Source of the DNA: Agrobacterium arsenijevicii
GTDB lineage: Bacteria; Pseudomonadota; Alphaproteobacteria; Rhizobiales; Rhizobiaceae
DNA: 64,000 nucleotides
Assembly: GCA_000949895.1 (NCBI GenBank)
Contig: JWIT01000003.1
Location: 248,001-312,000, forward strand
Direction of reading: 5' to 3'
This document shows positions 33,175-42,873 of the stretch, piece after piece. Position numbers and translations under genes: made by a program. Under the pieces are notes generated by a model. That model saw only the letters and a list, made by a program, of their open reading frames with translations. It was not told the origin of the DNA and made no database searches. How positions within the stretch are numbered: position 1 is the first letter of the stretch; every line of letters begins with the position of its first letter.

Positions 33175-33694
33175 CAGGATGACCGTTGCTGCGTTGGGCC
33201 TGGGCGGAAATATCGGCGATCCGGCCGCCGCAATGGCCAGAGCCCTGCGCGAACTCGATGCAAATGGCGACTGCCGCGTGCTGGCCGTCTCCGGGCTTTA
33301 TCGCACACCGCCCTGGGGCAAGACGGATCAGGCGGATTTCTTCAATTGCTGCGCCCTGGTCGAAACCTCGCTCGCCGCACCCGCACTGCTGCAATTATGC
33401 CTCGAAATCGAAAAGGGCATGAAGCGGGTCAGGACCGAGCGCTGGGGCCCGCGTACCATCGATATCGATGTGCTGACCTATGGTAATGATGTTCTCGTTA
33501 CGGAAAGTATCGAAGTGCCGCATCCGCGTATGACGGAGCGCGCTTTCGTGCTGATGCCGCTTGCCGATATCGCTCCCGATCTCGAAGTCCGTGGTAAACC
33601 CGTGCGGGAATGGCTGCGGTTGGCGGATAAAACCGGCATCATCAGCGCAAACGAAAAACGGGAGTGGTGGACACTCCCGCTTGGTGATGGCTGA
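33155..33694 (+). CDS. folK: 2-amino-4-hydroxy-6-hydroxymethyldihydropteridine diphosphokinase
   Basis: HPPK transfers pyrophosphate from ATP to hydroxymethyl-dihydropterin, providing the substrate of FolP. The protein (up to 179 residues) has the family opening AALGLGGNIGDP, the SGLYRTPPWG loop, and the signature ERWGPRTIDIDVLTYG with the Mg-binding Asp pair, followed by VPHPRMTERAFVLMPL. The start is uncertain: TTG 33155, GTG 33164 or ATG 33179; AGGTGAG at about 33149 favours one of the first two. It overlaps the end of folB. A hairpin CGGGAGTG/CACTCCCG lies inside its last codons. Confidence 0.94.
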   Translation: MLNTVPDRMTVAALGLGGNIGDPAAAMARALRELDANGDCRVLAVSGLYRTPPWGKTDQADFFNCCALVETSLAAPALLQLCLEIEKGMKRVRTERWGPRTIDIDVLTYGNDVLVTESIEVPHPRMTERAFVLMPLADIAPDLEVRGKPVREWLRLADKTGIISANEKREWWTLPLGDG

Positions 33695-33708
33695 AATGAT
33701 AGTTGCTT

Positions 33709-34266
33709 TTACGGCTTGATCGAACCGACGGCGATCTGGTCGATATCGCGCGCGAGCGTCACGCCGATCACCGGGATCATCTGGTCGGCGACCTTGACGG
33801 AAATGGTGATGTTCATCGAATTGTCGTTCGAGACGCGGGCAACCATGGCGCCGTTTAGCTTGGCGCGATTGATGCCGACAACCACCTTGTCGCCGCTGAC
33901 CTGCCCGGAAATGATGTCCAGTCCCTTGCCTTCGGCGCCATCGAGGAACTTGCCCTCGTAAGAGCCGCCCTTCTGACTGATGACGGCGGACATGGGCTGG
34001 CTGAAGACGCCGACGCGGCAGGTGCCGGCGAGCTTGATGCCGGTCTGCTTGTCGGCAAGCGGTTCGCCCGTCAGGTCGCAGGTGAATTTGGTGCCCTTGT
34101 ATTTGCCGGCGACGATTTCGCCCGGGCCCTTCCAGCTTCCGGCAACGGAACGGAAAAACACGTCATCGCGATCGCGCGGTGCGGCATGGACGTCAGACAG
34201 GCCGAAGCCGCTGACGGACAATATGGCGGCAAGTCCGCCCACAAGCGAAAAGAAGCGCGAATACAT
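33709..34266 (-). CDS. conserved secreted protein of unknown function
   Basis: A 185-residue protein with a signal peptide (FFSLVGGLAAILSVSGFGL, cleavage near VHAA). The mature part starts PRDRDDVFFRSVAGSWKGPGEI, with two Cys (FTCDLTG and AGTCRVG) that may pair, and continues as beta-strand-rich sequence (KLAGTCRVGVFSQPMSAVI and VVVGINRAKLNGAMVARV). The SWKGPG start and beta-rich body recall lipocalin-like small domains, but I cannot place it in a family. It converges on folK with a 14 bp gap, and it has no operon partner. Confidence 0.75.
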   Translation of the reverse strand: MYSRFFSLVGGLAAILSVSGFGLSDVHAAPRDRDDVFFRSVAGSWKGPGEIVAGKYKGTKFTCDLTGEPLADKQTGIKLAGTCRVGVFSQPMSAVISQKGGSYEGKFLDGAEGKGLDIISGQVSGDKVVVGINRAKLNGAMVARVSNDNSMNITISVKVADQMIPVIGVTLARDIDQIAVGSIKP

Positions 34267-34395
34267 GATACTTTCCCCGGCGAAGATGCCTGTTCGATAA
34301 GCGGCAATCTACCGGCGGAATGGTTAATGCTTGGTTTATTTCGACCTATTTTGCGGCTTCGTCCGTAACCTTTTGATCCGTATAAGCCCGGCCGA

Positions 34396-35475
34396 TCAGG
34401 CTTTTTGACCGGTTTTTCCGCCGGTGAGATCGGGCGTCAGGTCGGACATAAAATCGCCTATCCCCGGTCGCTTCACCGCCTTGAACGGCAGCGGGCGGCA
34501 CAGATCCATCGCCGCAATGCCGATTCGCGCCGTCATAAGGCCGTTGATGACACCTTCGCCGAGGCGTGCGGAGAGTTTTGAGGCAAGCCCGTGGCCGAGA
34601 ACCTGCTGGGCAAGCCCGTCACCGACGGCGATCGACCCCGTGACGGCGAGATGGGCAACGACATCGCGCAACAGCTTGAGCATGCCGAGCGTGCCGGGAC
34701 GGCCGCCATAAAGTTCCGCCATGGCCCGCACCAGCCTCGTTACCTCGAACAGCACATAGGCGAGATCGACCACCGCGCGCGGGCTGACGGCGGTGACAAC
34801 GGAGACACGTTTGGAGGAATTGAGGATCAGTGCGCGGGCCTGCCGGTCAAGCGGCACTAGCAATTCCCGTTCGGCAAGCTCGATCAGATGCAGGCCGTCG
34901 ATCACGTCGTTTTCGGTTTCCTTGAGTGCGGCGCGCCCCTTGGCGGTTTCGGCGCGGTGCGACAGAACCGCATTGAGGCGGGTGATGATGGCGCGCGCGG
35001 GTTTCGGGCTTTTATCGAGGCTTGCCGTCTCCGCGTCGGCTTTCAGCGATTGCACGGCATTGAGCCGCATGATGCCGAAGACTTCACGCCCAACCAGAAC
35101 GAGGACGGCAAAAAGCGCCACGAGGAGGGCGATGCTCGCCGTGTAACCCAGCCAGTCGGAGCGGGAAAAGAGGTTGCGGATAAGCTGATCCGCCCAAAGC
35201 CCGAAGGCGAGCGAGAACAGCACGCCAAGCGCACCGAGCGCGAGTTTGCCGAAGGAGAAGCGGCTCTTTTTCGGCACCGCCACTGGCAATGCGGCGGCAT
35301 CGATCTCTTCAGGCGCGAAAAAGGGATCATCCTCATCGGCCGTCAGAGAAATTTCGGCATCGAAACTGCGCGGTGCGCGTTTCTGCGTAGCGGTCGGCCG
35401 CGCCGTCTCTTCGGTTTCTAGCGCGAAAGCGGCCGGGCGACGTGTCTGCGGATCGTTTGGTGTGGGAGCCTTCAT
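34396..35475 (-). CDS. YcjF/TIGR01620-family inner membrane protein
   Basis: The 359-residue protein has a charged N-terminal region of about 70 residues, two membrane helices (KLALGALGVLFSLAFGLWAD and LGYTASIALLVALFAVLVLV) and a C-terminal DUF697 domain (about 210-345) with PRAVVDLAYVLFEVTRLVRAMAELYGGRPG. This matches YcjF (TIGR01620). In E. coli ycjX and ycjF lie next to the psp envelope-stress genes and are co-induced with them; here they form a pair without psp genes. Its start overlaps the ycjX stop by 4 nt. The exact role is unknown. Confidence 0.9.
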   Translation of the reverse strand: MKAPTPNDPQTRRPAAFALETEETARPTATQKRAPRSFDAEISLTADEDDPFFAPEEIDAAALPVAVPKKSRFSFGKLALGALGVLFSLAFGLWADQLIRNLFSRSDWLGYTASIALLVALFAVLVLVGREVFGIMRLNAVQSLKADAETASLDKSPKPARAIITRLNAVLSHRAETAKGRAALKETENDVIDGLHLIELAERELLVPLDRQARALILNSSKRVSVVTAVSPRAVVDLAYVLFEVTRLVRAMAELYGGRPGTLGMLKLLRDVVAHLAVTGSIAVGDGLAQQVLGHGLASKLSARLGEGVINGLMTARIGIAAMDLCRPLPFKAVKRPGIGDFMSDLTPDLTGGKTGQKA

Positions 35476-36950
35476 GCGAGCTTGTCTCCAAACAGGAACT
35501 GCATGGCGCGGTCGAGCCTTATGTGGGGAACGGAAAGCCGGATGCCACCGCTGCCCGGCTCATCGATATTGGGCGGGCGGAAACGCACGACATTGACGTC
35601 GGGCAACGTTGCCTTGTCACCATCCGTGTCGATGCTGCGGAAAAGCGGCTCCGGATCTTCCGGCAGGTCGCCGGGAAAGATTGCCGTCTTGCGATTGCCG
35701 TCGAAGATCTCGCCGTTAATGGTTTCTCCCGCCATCGGCGTGCCGACGATGACCGGAAGCTCGTGGCCGTCCTGTCTCACGCTTGCTTCTTTGGTGGCGC
35801 GCACGGAAGCCAGCGCCATGACCTCGATGCCGGCGCCATTCATGCCGATGGTGGTGATGGCGCGGTCCACCAGGCGGCGCGTCAGCCGCTCCAGCCGGTC
35901 ATGGCTTTCATGATGCAGATGGTCGGCCTTCGTGGCGGCAATCAGCACCTTGTCGATGCGCCGGCCGAGCAGCGATGACAAAAGGCTGTTGGTGCCGGGG
36001 CGGAAACAGGCGAGAACATCGCCCAGCGCCCGTTCCAGATCCTGCACGGCCTCGGGACCGCGATTGACGGCCTGAAGCGTGTCGATCAGCACGATCTGCC
36101 GGTCGAGACGGGCGAAATGCTCGCGGAAGAAGGGTTTGACGACAATCGACTTGTAGGCGTCGTAGCGCCGCTCCATCATGGCGCGCAGCGACCCTTTCGG
36201 TGCTTTTTCGTCCGTCAGGCCCGGCAGCGGTGCGAATGTCAGCGCCGGCGATCCTTCAAGGTCGCCGGGCATCAGCAGACGGCCCGGTGGCAGTGTCGAC
36301 AGGGAACGCTCGTCGGATTTGCAGGCGCGAAGGTAGGCGGCGAAGCTTTCGGAGAGGCGGCGCGCCGTCATCTCGTCGGCGGGGGCGTTGATATCGAGAG
36401 ACGCGGCGATTGCCAGCCATTCCTGCGCCAGCTCGGCGCGGATACCGTTTTGCGCCAGCGCCACGGTATTGTCGCTGAACTGTTTGTAATCCTGCGAGAG
36501 CAGCGGCAGATCGAGCAGCCATTCGCCGGGATAATCGACGATATCGATGGAAAGTTTTCCGGCGGAAAACCAACGGCCCCAGCCGCTGGCGCTCTGGTAA
36601 TCCAGCGTGATTCGGAGCTCCGAGATCGCCCGCGTCGAATCAGGCCACAGCCTGTCGCGCACCAGCGCCTGAATATGGTCCTCATACTGAAAACGGGGAA
36701 TGGCATCGTCCGGCTGCGGCTCCAGCCGCACATTCGAGACGCGCCCCGACCGCATGGCTTCAAACAGCGGCAGGCGGCCGCCATTCAGAAGATTGTGGAC
36801 TAGCGAGGAGATAAAAACTGTCTTGCCCGCCCGGGAAAGACCGGTGACGCCAAGCCGCAATGTCGGATGGGTAAGGGTGCTCGCACGGTCGGCCAGATTG
36901 TCGAATGCGATGAGCGCACTGTCCGTCAGGGACGTAAGAGAAGGCGGCAA
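35472..36950 (-). CDS. YcjX-family P-loop NTPase (DUF463)
   Basis: A 492-residue protein of the YcjX/DUF463 family. The P-loop is GLSRAGKT in LGVTGLSRAGKTVFISSLVHNLL near residue 35, followed by the family text RLPLFEAMRSGRV. A Walker-B-like DYPGEWLLDLPLL is around residue 140, and the C-terminal part has IAATKADHLHH, which resembles a G4 motif (TKAD). It likely binds GTP or ATP and works with the membrane protein YcjF encoded by the next, overlapping gene. Stress-related envelope function is inferred from E. coli gene neighbourhoods only. Confidence 0.92.
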   Translation of the reverse strand: MPPSLTSLTDSALIAFDNLADRASTLTHPTLRLGVTGLSRAGKTVFISSLVHNLLNGGRLPLFEAMRSGRVSNVRLEPQPDDAIPRFQYEDHIQALVRDRLWPDSTRAISELRITLDYQSASGWGRWFSAGKLSIDIVDYPGEWLLDLPLLSQDYKQFSDNTVALAQNGIRAELAQEWLAIAASLDINAPADEMTARRLSESFAAYLRACKSDERSLSTLPPGRLLMPGDLEGSPALTFAPLPGLTDEKAPKGSLRAMMERRYDAYKSIVVKPFFREHFARLDRQIVLIDTLQAVNRGPEAVQDLERALGDVLACFRPGTNSLLSSLLGRRIDKVLIAATKADHLHHESHDRLERLTRRLVDRAITTIGMNGAGIEVMALASVRATKEASVRQDGHELPVIVGTPMAGETINGEIFDGNRKTAIFPGDLPEDPEPLFRSIDTDGDKATLPDVNVVRFRPPNIDEPGSGGIRLSVPHIRLDRAMQFLFGDKLA

Positions 36951-37080
36951 TGGCAGTTTCCCAGCTGTTTTTCACGGTCACGGCTGCAATATAGGAAGGG
37001 GCGACTGCCCAAAAAAGAAGCGCGGCAGCGGATTTTCTGCAGGCCATCTTCGGCAAGGCCTTGATCGCACGCCGCTGCGG

Positions 37081-37590
37081 CTATTTGCCGGGCGCGAGAA
37101 AATCGACCAGCCGCCAGCGATTCTTGCCGTTCCCGGCGCTGTCGTCGTGATCGAGCACCGCAAGACCCGATGTCGGAAAACCGGAGGGCAGGGCGGCGTG
37201 CAGCAGATCCTCGCCGATCATCGCCTCCAGCGTTGCCTCCATGGTGGGATTGTGCCCGACCAGCATCACCGACCCCACATCCGTTTGTGCGTCGATGAGG
37301 GAGAGATAGGTTTCACTGCTCGCATTGTACATCTCATCGATATAGACGATGTCGATGCCCTCGTTGAAGGCCCGTTGCCAGGCCTGTGTGGTCTGCCGGC
37401 AGCGCGTGGCGGTTGAGGATAAAAGCACGTCCGGGCGGTAGTGCCGGTCGGCGGCAAGATCGGCGATGATCTCCGCTTCGGCAAAACCCGCCTCGTTCAA
37501 TCCCCGGTCGAAATCACGCTCTCCCGGTGCCGCCCAGGCGGCCTTGGCGTGGCGCAAAAGATACACTCGGCTCGGAGAAGATGCTGTCAA
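37081..37590 (-). CDS. SixA-like histidine phosphatase
   Basis: A 169-residue member of the histidine phosphatase superfamily. The catalytic RHG-type motif is LLRHAKAAW near the N-terminus (RHAK, as in SixA, in place of RHG), with a second catalytic His in MLVGHNPTME and the conserved Arg in SSTATRCRQT. SixA dephosphorylates phospho-histidine on phosphotransfer proteins or the nitrogen PTS. It lies 130 bp upstream of ycjX on the same strand and may share its transcript. Whether it acts on the Hpt protein or CckA pathway is speculation. Confidence 0.88.
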   Translation of the reverse strand: MTASSPSRVYLLRHAKAAWAAPGERDFDRGLNEAGFAEAEIIADLAADRHYRPDVLLSSTATRCRQTTQAWQRAFNEGIDIVYIDEMYNASSETYLSLIDAQTDVGSVMLVGHNPTMEATLEAMIGEDLLHAALPSGFPTSGLAVLDHDDSAGNGKNRWRLVDFLAPGK

Positions 37591-37858
37591 GGGCGGGGAC
37601 CGACGTTCGAATGGGAGGCAATGGAGGAATGCTACAGGATAGGGTTGCAGGACCGCAAGTCCTCTTTCCTGTTGGTAAGTCGCGTTTAAGTGATTTAAGA
37701 AGAGATCGCTTGAATACGAATAAAGGATAAAAATTAGTCATTTAGATGATTTTTGTGTCAGTTTTAAAAATGCCTGAAAACTGATCTGTAGACTTGAATC
37801 AGCCTATATCATTGGAGTATACACCGCCGCATTGAGATGTTCTTCGAGGAGAATCGCG

Positions 37859-38278
37859 TTGAGTGAGAAGATCGATCTTAGCAAATATGTGCTCTCGGAA
37901 GACGACGAGTTCATGAATGCAAACCAGCGGGCCTACTTCCGCGCGAAGCTGGTCGCCTGGCGAAACGACATCCTGAGAGAAGCGCGCGAGACCCTCGGAC
38001 ATCTCGCCGAAGAAAGCGCCAATCATCCCGACCTAGCGGACCGGGCATCTTCTGAAACAGACCGGGCGATCGAACTTCGCGCCCGCGACCGCCAGCGCAA
38101 GTTGATCTCCAAGATCGATTCTGCCCTTCAGCGGATTGATGACGGCACTTACGGTTACTGTGAAGAAACGGGCGAGCCTATCGGCCTCAAGCGTCTGGAC
38201 GCCCGCCCGATAGCGACCCTGTCCATCGAGGCGCAGGAACGTCATGAGCGTCGTGAAAAGGTCTACCGCGACGAATAA
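37859..38278 (+). CDS. dksA: DksA/TraR-type RNA polymerase-binding factor with degenerate zinc finger
   Basis: DksA binds the RNA polymerase secondary channel and works with ppGpp. The 139-residue protein has the coiled-coil with the acidic tip (LADRASSETDRAIELRARDRQR) and the finger region YCEETGEPIGLKRLDARPIATLSIEAQERHE. Only one of four zinc-ligand cysteines remains (C101); the others are Thr, Ser and Ala. This is the redox-insensitive, low-cysteine form seen in some alphaproteobacteria and in Pseudomonas DksA2. GAGGAG 7 nt upstream of TTG at 37859 fixes a TTG start. It is divergent from the SixA-like gene. Confidence 0.93.
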   Translation: MSEKIDLSKYVLSEDDEFMNANQRAYFRAKLVAWRNDILREARETLGHLAEESANHPDLADRASSETDRAIELRARDRQRKLISKIDSALQRIDDGTYGYCEETGEPIGLKRLDARPIATLSIEAQERHERREKVYRDE

Positions 38279-38336
38279 GGTGGCGCATTGTTCCCGCCGC
38301 TACGGCGAACGGGTCAGCGAACAGACTGGAAATGAC

Positions 38337-38368
38337 AAAGGGCACGGAATTGTTTCCGTGCCCTTTTT
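38337..38368 (+). terminator. intrinsic terminator after dksA
   Basis: AAAGGGCACGGAA (38337-38349) pairs with TTCCGTGCCCTTT (38354-38366) across a 4 nt loop, and the T-run reaches TTTTT. The gene on the opposite strand ends 40 bp away and may use the same hairpin. Confidence 0.92.
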
Positions 38369-38407
38369 GCTGCCTTGAATTCTTGTCCGCCGAAAGGCGT
38401 GAGCCTG

Positions 38408-39649
38408 TCAGCGGTCGCGGGTGACGGAAAGCTCACCGAAAATGCGCGCCATTTCCTTCTGCATGTCACCATCCGGTGTGGCGCCGGTAACGGGTGGTGA
38501 GACAGGTTCGGTTTTGGGCTTTTCCGCAGCGGCGGCAATTACCTGTTCGTTGTCCGCATCCTTGCCCTTGGCGATCTCCGCTTCGAGAAAGCTTTCGAAA
38601 TCGATTGCGAGGTCATCGGCAAACTTCGGCTCGGCGTTGGCGGAGGCGAGAGCCGGATTTTCGGACTTCGGCGCAAAGGGCGCAGGCGGCGTATCTTGCC
38701 CCGGTTTCAGGCCGGGCAGAACGCGCTCCCGCGCGGCGTCCAGAAAATCGGCGGCATTCGACTGGTCGATGACGGGTTCGCGCGCGGCAAAAACCGGTGG
38801 CGCAGGCACCGAGGGGCGTTCTTCCGGCACCGCTGCCTGTACAGGGGCGGGCGGCGCGGCAGGGGGCGCAGCCGGTACGAAAGGCTCGGCACGGCGCTGT
38901 TCCGTTCCCTCGGCCGACATGTCGAGCGATGCAGCGGCAAGGGGCAAAACGGCGGCCGCCGGAGCAGCTGCAATGACCGGTGCCGGTGCCGGTGTCGGTG
39001 CTGGCGGCGGCGCAGGACGGGCAATTTCCCTGTCCTGTACGGCTGGTCTTGCCGGTGCAACAGGCTCGCGTGCCGTCATGGGCGTGGAGACGGGTTGCGG
39101 CGGAGCTGGCGGGCGCGATGTAGCCGGTGCAGGGGCAGGTGCCGGACGGGCAACCGGGGCGGGCGCTTCAGGCCGCTGTGGCTGCCTTACGGGCTCTTCC
39201 GGCACGGCAGCCGGGATAGCCGCTGCACGTGGCTGCTGCGGCAAAGCGGGGCGGCTTTCCCGAGGGATCGACGGCTCGGCTCTTTTCGCTTCGCTTTCCT
39301 GGCGCGGCAGCGCCTTCAGTTCCGCTTCCTGCGGTTCGCGCACTTCCCTGACAATCGGGATAGCGCCAATGCCGCTCTCGATGACGATATCGGTCGGACC
39401 GCCGATCATGACCAGATGTTCGACATTGTCGCGGCGCACCAGCACCAGGCGGCGCCGGGCGTCTACGGCCGTCGCGTCGAGAACCTGCAGGCGCGGCTGC
39501 CGGTTACGGCCGCCACGGATAAAGGGGGCCGCACCGCCACGCCTACGCAGGATCCAGAGAGCGATCGCCAGAACGAGCAGGGCCACACCGACACCGACAA
39601 CGGCGACGATGAGATTGTTTCCATAGGTGCCGATAAAATCTTCCATCAT
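38408..39649 (-). CDS. FliO-like membrane protein with long Pro/Ala-rich tail
   Basis: The 413-residue protein has one membrane helix near the N-terminus (NLIVAVVGVGVALLVLAIAL) followed by the FliO-like domain (about 40-100: RLQVLDATAVDARRRLVLVR, then NVEHLVMIGGPTDIVIE). The next 250 residues are low-complexity Pro/Ala-rich sequence, and the end is acidic-amphipathic (AIDFESFLEAEIAKG). FliO helps assemble the flagellar export gate, but this gene is not near flagellar genes and the family name rests on the short domain only. ATG 39649 is chosen from GAAGGG 9 nt upstream; the frame is open 33 codons more. It diverges from cckA. Confidence 0.8.
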   Translation of the reverse strand: MMEDFIGTYGNNLIVAVVGVGVALLVLAIALWILRRRGGAAPFIRGGRNRQPRLQVLDATAVDARRRLVLVRRDNVEHLVMIGGPTDIVIESGIGAIPIVREVREPQEAELKALPRQESEAKRAEPSIPRESRPALPQQPRAAAIPAAVPEEPVRQPQRPEAPAPVARPAPAPAPATSRPPAPPQPVSTPMTAREPVAPARPAVQDREIARPAPPPAPTPAPAPVIAAAPAAAVLPLAAASLDMSAEGTEQRRAEPFVPAAPPAAPPAPVQAAVPEERPSVPAPPVFAAREPVIDQSNAADFLDAARERVLPGLKPGQDTPPAPFAPKSENPALASANAEPKFADDLAIDFESFLEAEIAKGKDADNEQVIAAAAEKPKTEPVSPPVTGATPDGDMQKEMARIFGELSVTRDR

Positions 39650-39987
39650 GGAGATCATCCCTTCAGATTTTTTCGAGCAATTAATATTGCCGTGGTTCTT
39701 ATAGTGTGAACGTAAAGCAGGAAAAGACGATTTTTTTGGGCGAGACACAAGGTTTATCCGCCTTCATCCCATTGAAATGCAAAACCGGTTGGCGCGCTTA
39801 CGGTTCCCTTGTCGCCTGAAAGGGCCGTGCATTGTGCTTTCAGGCCGTTTCCCTGTGCGTTTTTAAGCCTTTGTGTCGTAGCGGAGCTTTTTGATGGTCA
39901 AGCGAGTTGCTACAAGAAATTCTGCTGCCCGATTCCGTAAGGAGCCGTGGCTCACCGAATGACGACCTGCAGGACTGCGAGGCCAAG
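39650..39987. other. 338 bp divergent gap between the FliO-like gene and cckA
   Basis: It contains an AT-rich patch (CAATTAATATTG near 39680) and a frame that reads into cckA from 39907 but has no conserved residues before the chosen start. Both promoters must be here. No operator is recognised. Confidence 0.5.
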
Positions 39988-42579
39988 ATGACACGGGTGC
40001 GCGAGACAAGCGACAACGACCTTCCGCTGGTGGACAGGCGTGCCCGTTCCGGCACGGTCTTACGCATTCTGCTTCTGGCGCTGGTGCTGATCGCGGCGGC
40101 TGCCGCCTTCGTCTATTTCAAGGATCAGCTGGAAAACGAAATCGTGCTCGGCATTCTCGGCGTGCTGGCGATGATGGGTATCTTCTTTCTGGTATCGTCG
40201 ATCATCGGTTTCATCGAGGTCATGCCGCAGTCGCAATCGGACGGGCTTGCCCGCCGTTTCCTGTCGGCCCACCCGGATGGCACGCTGATCACCGATGCCA
40301 AGGGGCATATGGTCTACGCCAACGCCACCTATTGCCGCATGAGCGGCACCACGAAGGCAAGCGACATCCAGAGCCTCGAGACGCTGCTCTCGCGCAGCCG
40401 CGAATCGACCGAAGCGCTTTATCGCCTCATCAACGTTCTGCGCGAAGGCCGCGACGGTTACGAGGAGTTCCGGCTGCTGAAACCGCTCGGCGAAGCCGCT
40501 GCGACCGCCGGGCCGCACTGGTACCGGCTGAAGGGGCGAGTGTTGAAGGATGCGGGCGGTGAAGACCTGCACGTCTTCCAGATCGCTGACATCACGCCGG
40601 AGCGCGAGGACCAGGAGCGTTTCTTCCGCGAATTGCAGAACGCCATCGATTATCTCGACCATGCGCCGGCCGGTTTCTTTTCCGCCGGCCGCAAGGGGGA
40701 GATCGTTTATCTGAACGCCACCCTGTCCGAATGGCTCGGCATCGATCTGGCGCAATTTTCTCCCGGCTCGATGACGGTATCGGATATCGTCGCCGGCGAG
40801 GGCATGGCGCTGATCGAATCCGTTCATCCGCAAGGCTCGGCCAAGCGCACCGAAATCCTCGATCTCGATATGCGCCGGGTGAACGGCCAGAGCATGCCGG
40901 CTCGCCTCGTGCATCAGGTTACCGCCAAGGATGGCGCGCCGGGTGAAAGCCGCACCATCGTTCTGATGCGTCCCAAGGGGCAGGAGGACACGGAATCCTC
41001 CTCCGCGATGCGCTTCACGCGTTTCTTCAACAACACGCCGATGGCGATTGCCTCACTCGACGGCGAAGGCCGCATTCTGCGTATCAACGCGCCCTTCCTC
41101 AAGCTATTTTCCGGCGTCGTCGGGCGTGACGATATCGATCGCGGCGTGGTTCTCGAAACCGTCCTCCATGACAATGAGAAACCCAGGCTCGAGCAGGCGC
41201 TGGCCGAGGCGAAGGACCGGCAGGGCGACATCGCGCCATTCGATTCCCGCCACCCGAGCGACGAAGGCCGGCATTTCCGTTTCTACGTCAACGCCGTCAT
41301 CGATCAGGACGACGAGGCCCCGGAAGAGGTGGCGATCGTTTATGCCATAGAGGTGACCGAGCAGAAGGCGCTCGAAACGCAGATGGCGCAGACGCAGAAG
41401 ATGAACGCCGTCGGCACGCTGGCGGGCGGCATCGCCCACGATTTCAACAACGTGCTGACTGCGATCCTGCTGTCGTCCGACCATCTGCTCCTGCAGGCGC
41501 GGCCCGCCGATCCGAGCTTCGCCGACCTCATGGAGATCAAGCGCAATGCCAACCGCGCCGCGGTTCTCGTGCGCCAGCTCCTCGCCTTCTCTCGCAAGCA
41601 GACGATGCGCCCGGCGATCCTCAATCTGACCGATGTGATCGGCGATCTGCGCATGCTGGTCGACCGGCTGATTTCCGGTACCAATGTCAAGCTTGAGGTG
41701 GATTACGGCCGCGATCTCTGGCCGGTGAAGACCGACCTGTCGCAGTTTGAGCAGGTACTGATCAATCTTTGCGTCAATGCGCGCGACGCCATGCCTGATG
41801 GCGGCAAGATCACCGTCCGGACGCGAAACGTCGAGGCGAAGGAAATCGCCGCGCTTGGCCGACCCGAATTCCCGGCGGAAGACATGGTCATGATCGAAGT
41901 TGCCGACAACGGCACCGGCATTCCGCCTGAGATCATGGACAAGATATTCGAGCCTTTCTTCACCACCAAGGACGTTGGCAAGGGTACCGGTCTTGGCCTG
42001 TCGATGGTCTATGGCATCGTCAAGCAGTCCGGCGGTTACATCTATCCCGAATCGGAAGTGGGCAAGGGCACCGCGTTCCGCATCTACCTGCCGCGCCATG
42101 TTGTGGAAGTGGTGCACGTTCCGGGCCAGCAGCCCGGCGAGGCGGCGCTCGCCCCGGTGGCTCTGCCAGAACCGGTGAAGGAAGAGCCGCTTGATCTGAC
42201 CGGCAACTCCGCCGTCGTCCTTCTGGTGGAGGACGAGGAGGCGGTGCGGCGCGGCGGCAAGCGTATGCTGGAAACCCGCGGTTATACCGTTCACGAGGCG
42301 GGTTCGGGTGTCGAGGCGCTGGAAGTGATGGAAGAGCTGGAAGGCAAGGTCGATATCGTCGTGTCCGATGTCGTGATGCCGGAAATGGACGGTCCGTCGC
42401 TGTTGAGGGAACTGCGCAAATCCTATCCCGACCTGAAATTCATCTTCGTTTCGGGCTACGCCGAGGATGCGTTTGCGAAGAACCTGCCGGCGGATGCCAA
42501 ATTCGGCTTCCTGCCGAAACCCTTCTCCCTGAAACAGCTGGCGATCGCCGTTCGCGAAATGCTCGACAACAAGGAATGA
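39988..42579 (+). CDS. cckA: hybrid sensor histidine kinase CckA (cell-cycle kinase)
   Basis: CckA starts the phosphorelay through ChpT to CtrA and CpdR. The 863-residue protein has two membrane helices (about 23-43 and 51-72), PAS domains (about 85-200, 210-330 and 345-460), HisKA with the phospho-His at 484 ([14 protein letters not shown]), an ATPase domain with [14 protein letters not shown] and [21 protein letters not shown], and a C-terminal receiver with the phospho-acceptor Asp at about 794 ([12 protein letters not shown]) and [18 protein letters not shown] 5 nt upstream of ATG 39988 sets the start; the longer frame from 39907 adds a tail unlike CckA. Confidence 0.94.
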   Translation: MTRVRETSDNDLPLVDRRARSGTVLRILLLALVLIAAAAAFVYFKDQLENEIVLGILGVLAMMGIFFLVSSIIGFIEVMPQSQSDGLARRFLSAHPDGTLITDAKGHMVYANATYCRMSGTTKASDIQSLETLLSRSRESTEALYRLINVLREGRDGYEEFRLLKPLGEAAATAGPHWYRLKGRVLKDAGGEDLHVFQIADITPEREDQERFFRELQNAIDYLDHAPAGFFSAGRKGEIVYLNATLSEWLGIDLAQFSPGSMTVSDIVAGEGMALIESVHPQGSAKRTEILDLDMRRVNGQSMPARLVHQVTAKDGAPGESRTIVLMRPKGQEDTESSSAMRFTRFFNNTPMAIASLDGEGRILRINAPFLKLFSGVVGRDDIDRGVVLETVLHDNEKPRLEQALAEAKDRQGDIAPFDSRHPSDEGRHFRFYVNAVIDQDDEAPEEVAIVYAIEVTEQKALETQMAQTQKMNAVGTLAGGIAHDFNNVLTAILLSSDHLLLQARPADPSFADLMEIKRNANRAAVLVRQLLAFSRKQTMRPAILNLTDVIGDLRMLVDRLISGTNVKLEVDYGRDLWPVKTDLSQFEQVLINLCVNARDAMPDGGKITVRTRNVEAKEIAALGRPEFPAEDMVMIEVADNGTGIPPEIMDKIFEPFFTTKDVGKGTGLGLSMVYGIVKQSGGYIYPESEVGKGTAFRIYLPRHVVEVVHVPGQQPGEAALAPVALPEPVKEEPLDLTGNSAVVLLVEDEEAVRRGGKRMLETRGYTVHEAGSGVEALEVMEELEGKVDIVVSDVVMPEMDGPSLLRELRKSYPDLKFIFVSGYAEDAFAKNLPADAKFGFLPKPFSLKQLAIAVREMLDNKE

Positions 42580-42873
42580 TGGCGCATCGCGCGGGCGGTG
42601 GTAGCCAGTTCCGCTGCCACCCGCGATTCCCATGCGGGCGCGTTCATCAAGGCTGAAATGACGTCGGGAAAGGCGGACGTCATCACGCTTTCCTGCGGCA
42701 CTATCGCAAGTTCCCCGTTTTTCCCGAGGTTTGCCTCTTCGCAAACGCAATAGTGATTGCACCGTTTCACAGGGGGCTTAAAATCGCATCTTAACGACCT
42801 AGATATGAAGAGGCGAAGTTCTCCCTCTGGCGATGAGCTGTCGGTTTGAGAACGGTTTGGAGAATGATGAAAG
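42580..42873. other. 294 bp gap between cckA and clpS
   Basis: A GGTGGTAGC/GCTGCCACC hairpin at about 42596-42620 follows the cckA stop but has no T-run, so termination is uncertain. A 104-codon minus-strand frame here is only a shadow of the cckA end. The clpS promoter should lie in the last 120 bp; no site is recognised. Confidence 0.5.

Noticed and set aside
33655-33690. Hairpin at the end of folK as a terminator
   Set aside because: The stem is inside the coding sequence and has no T-run after it.
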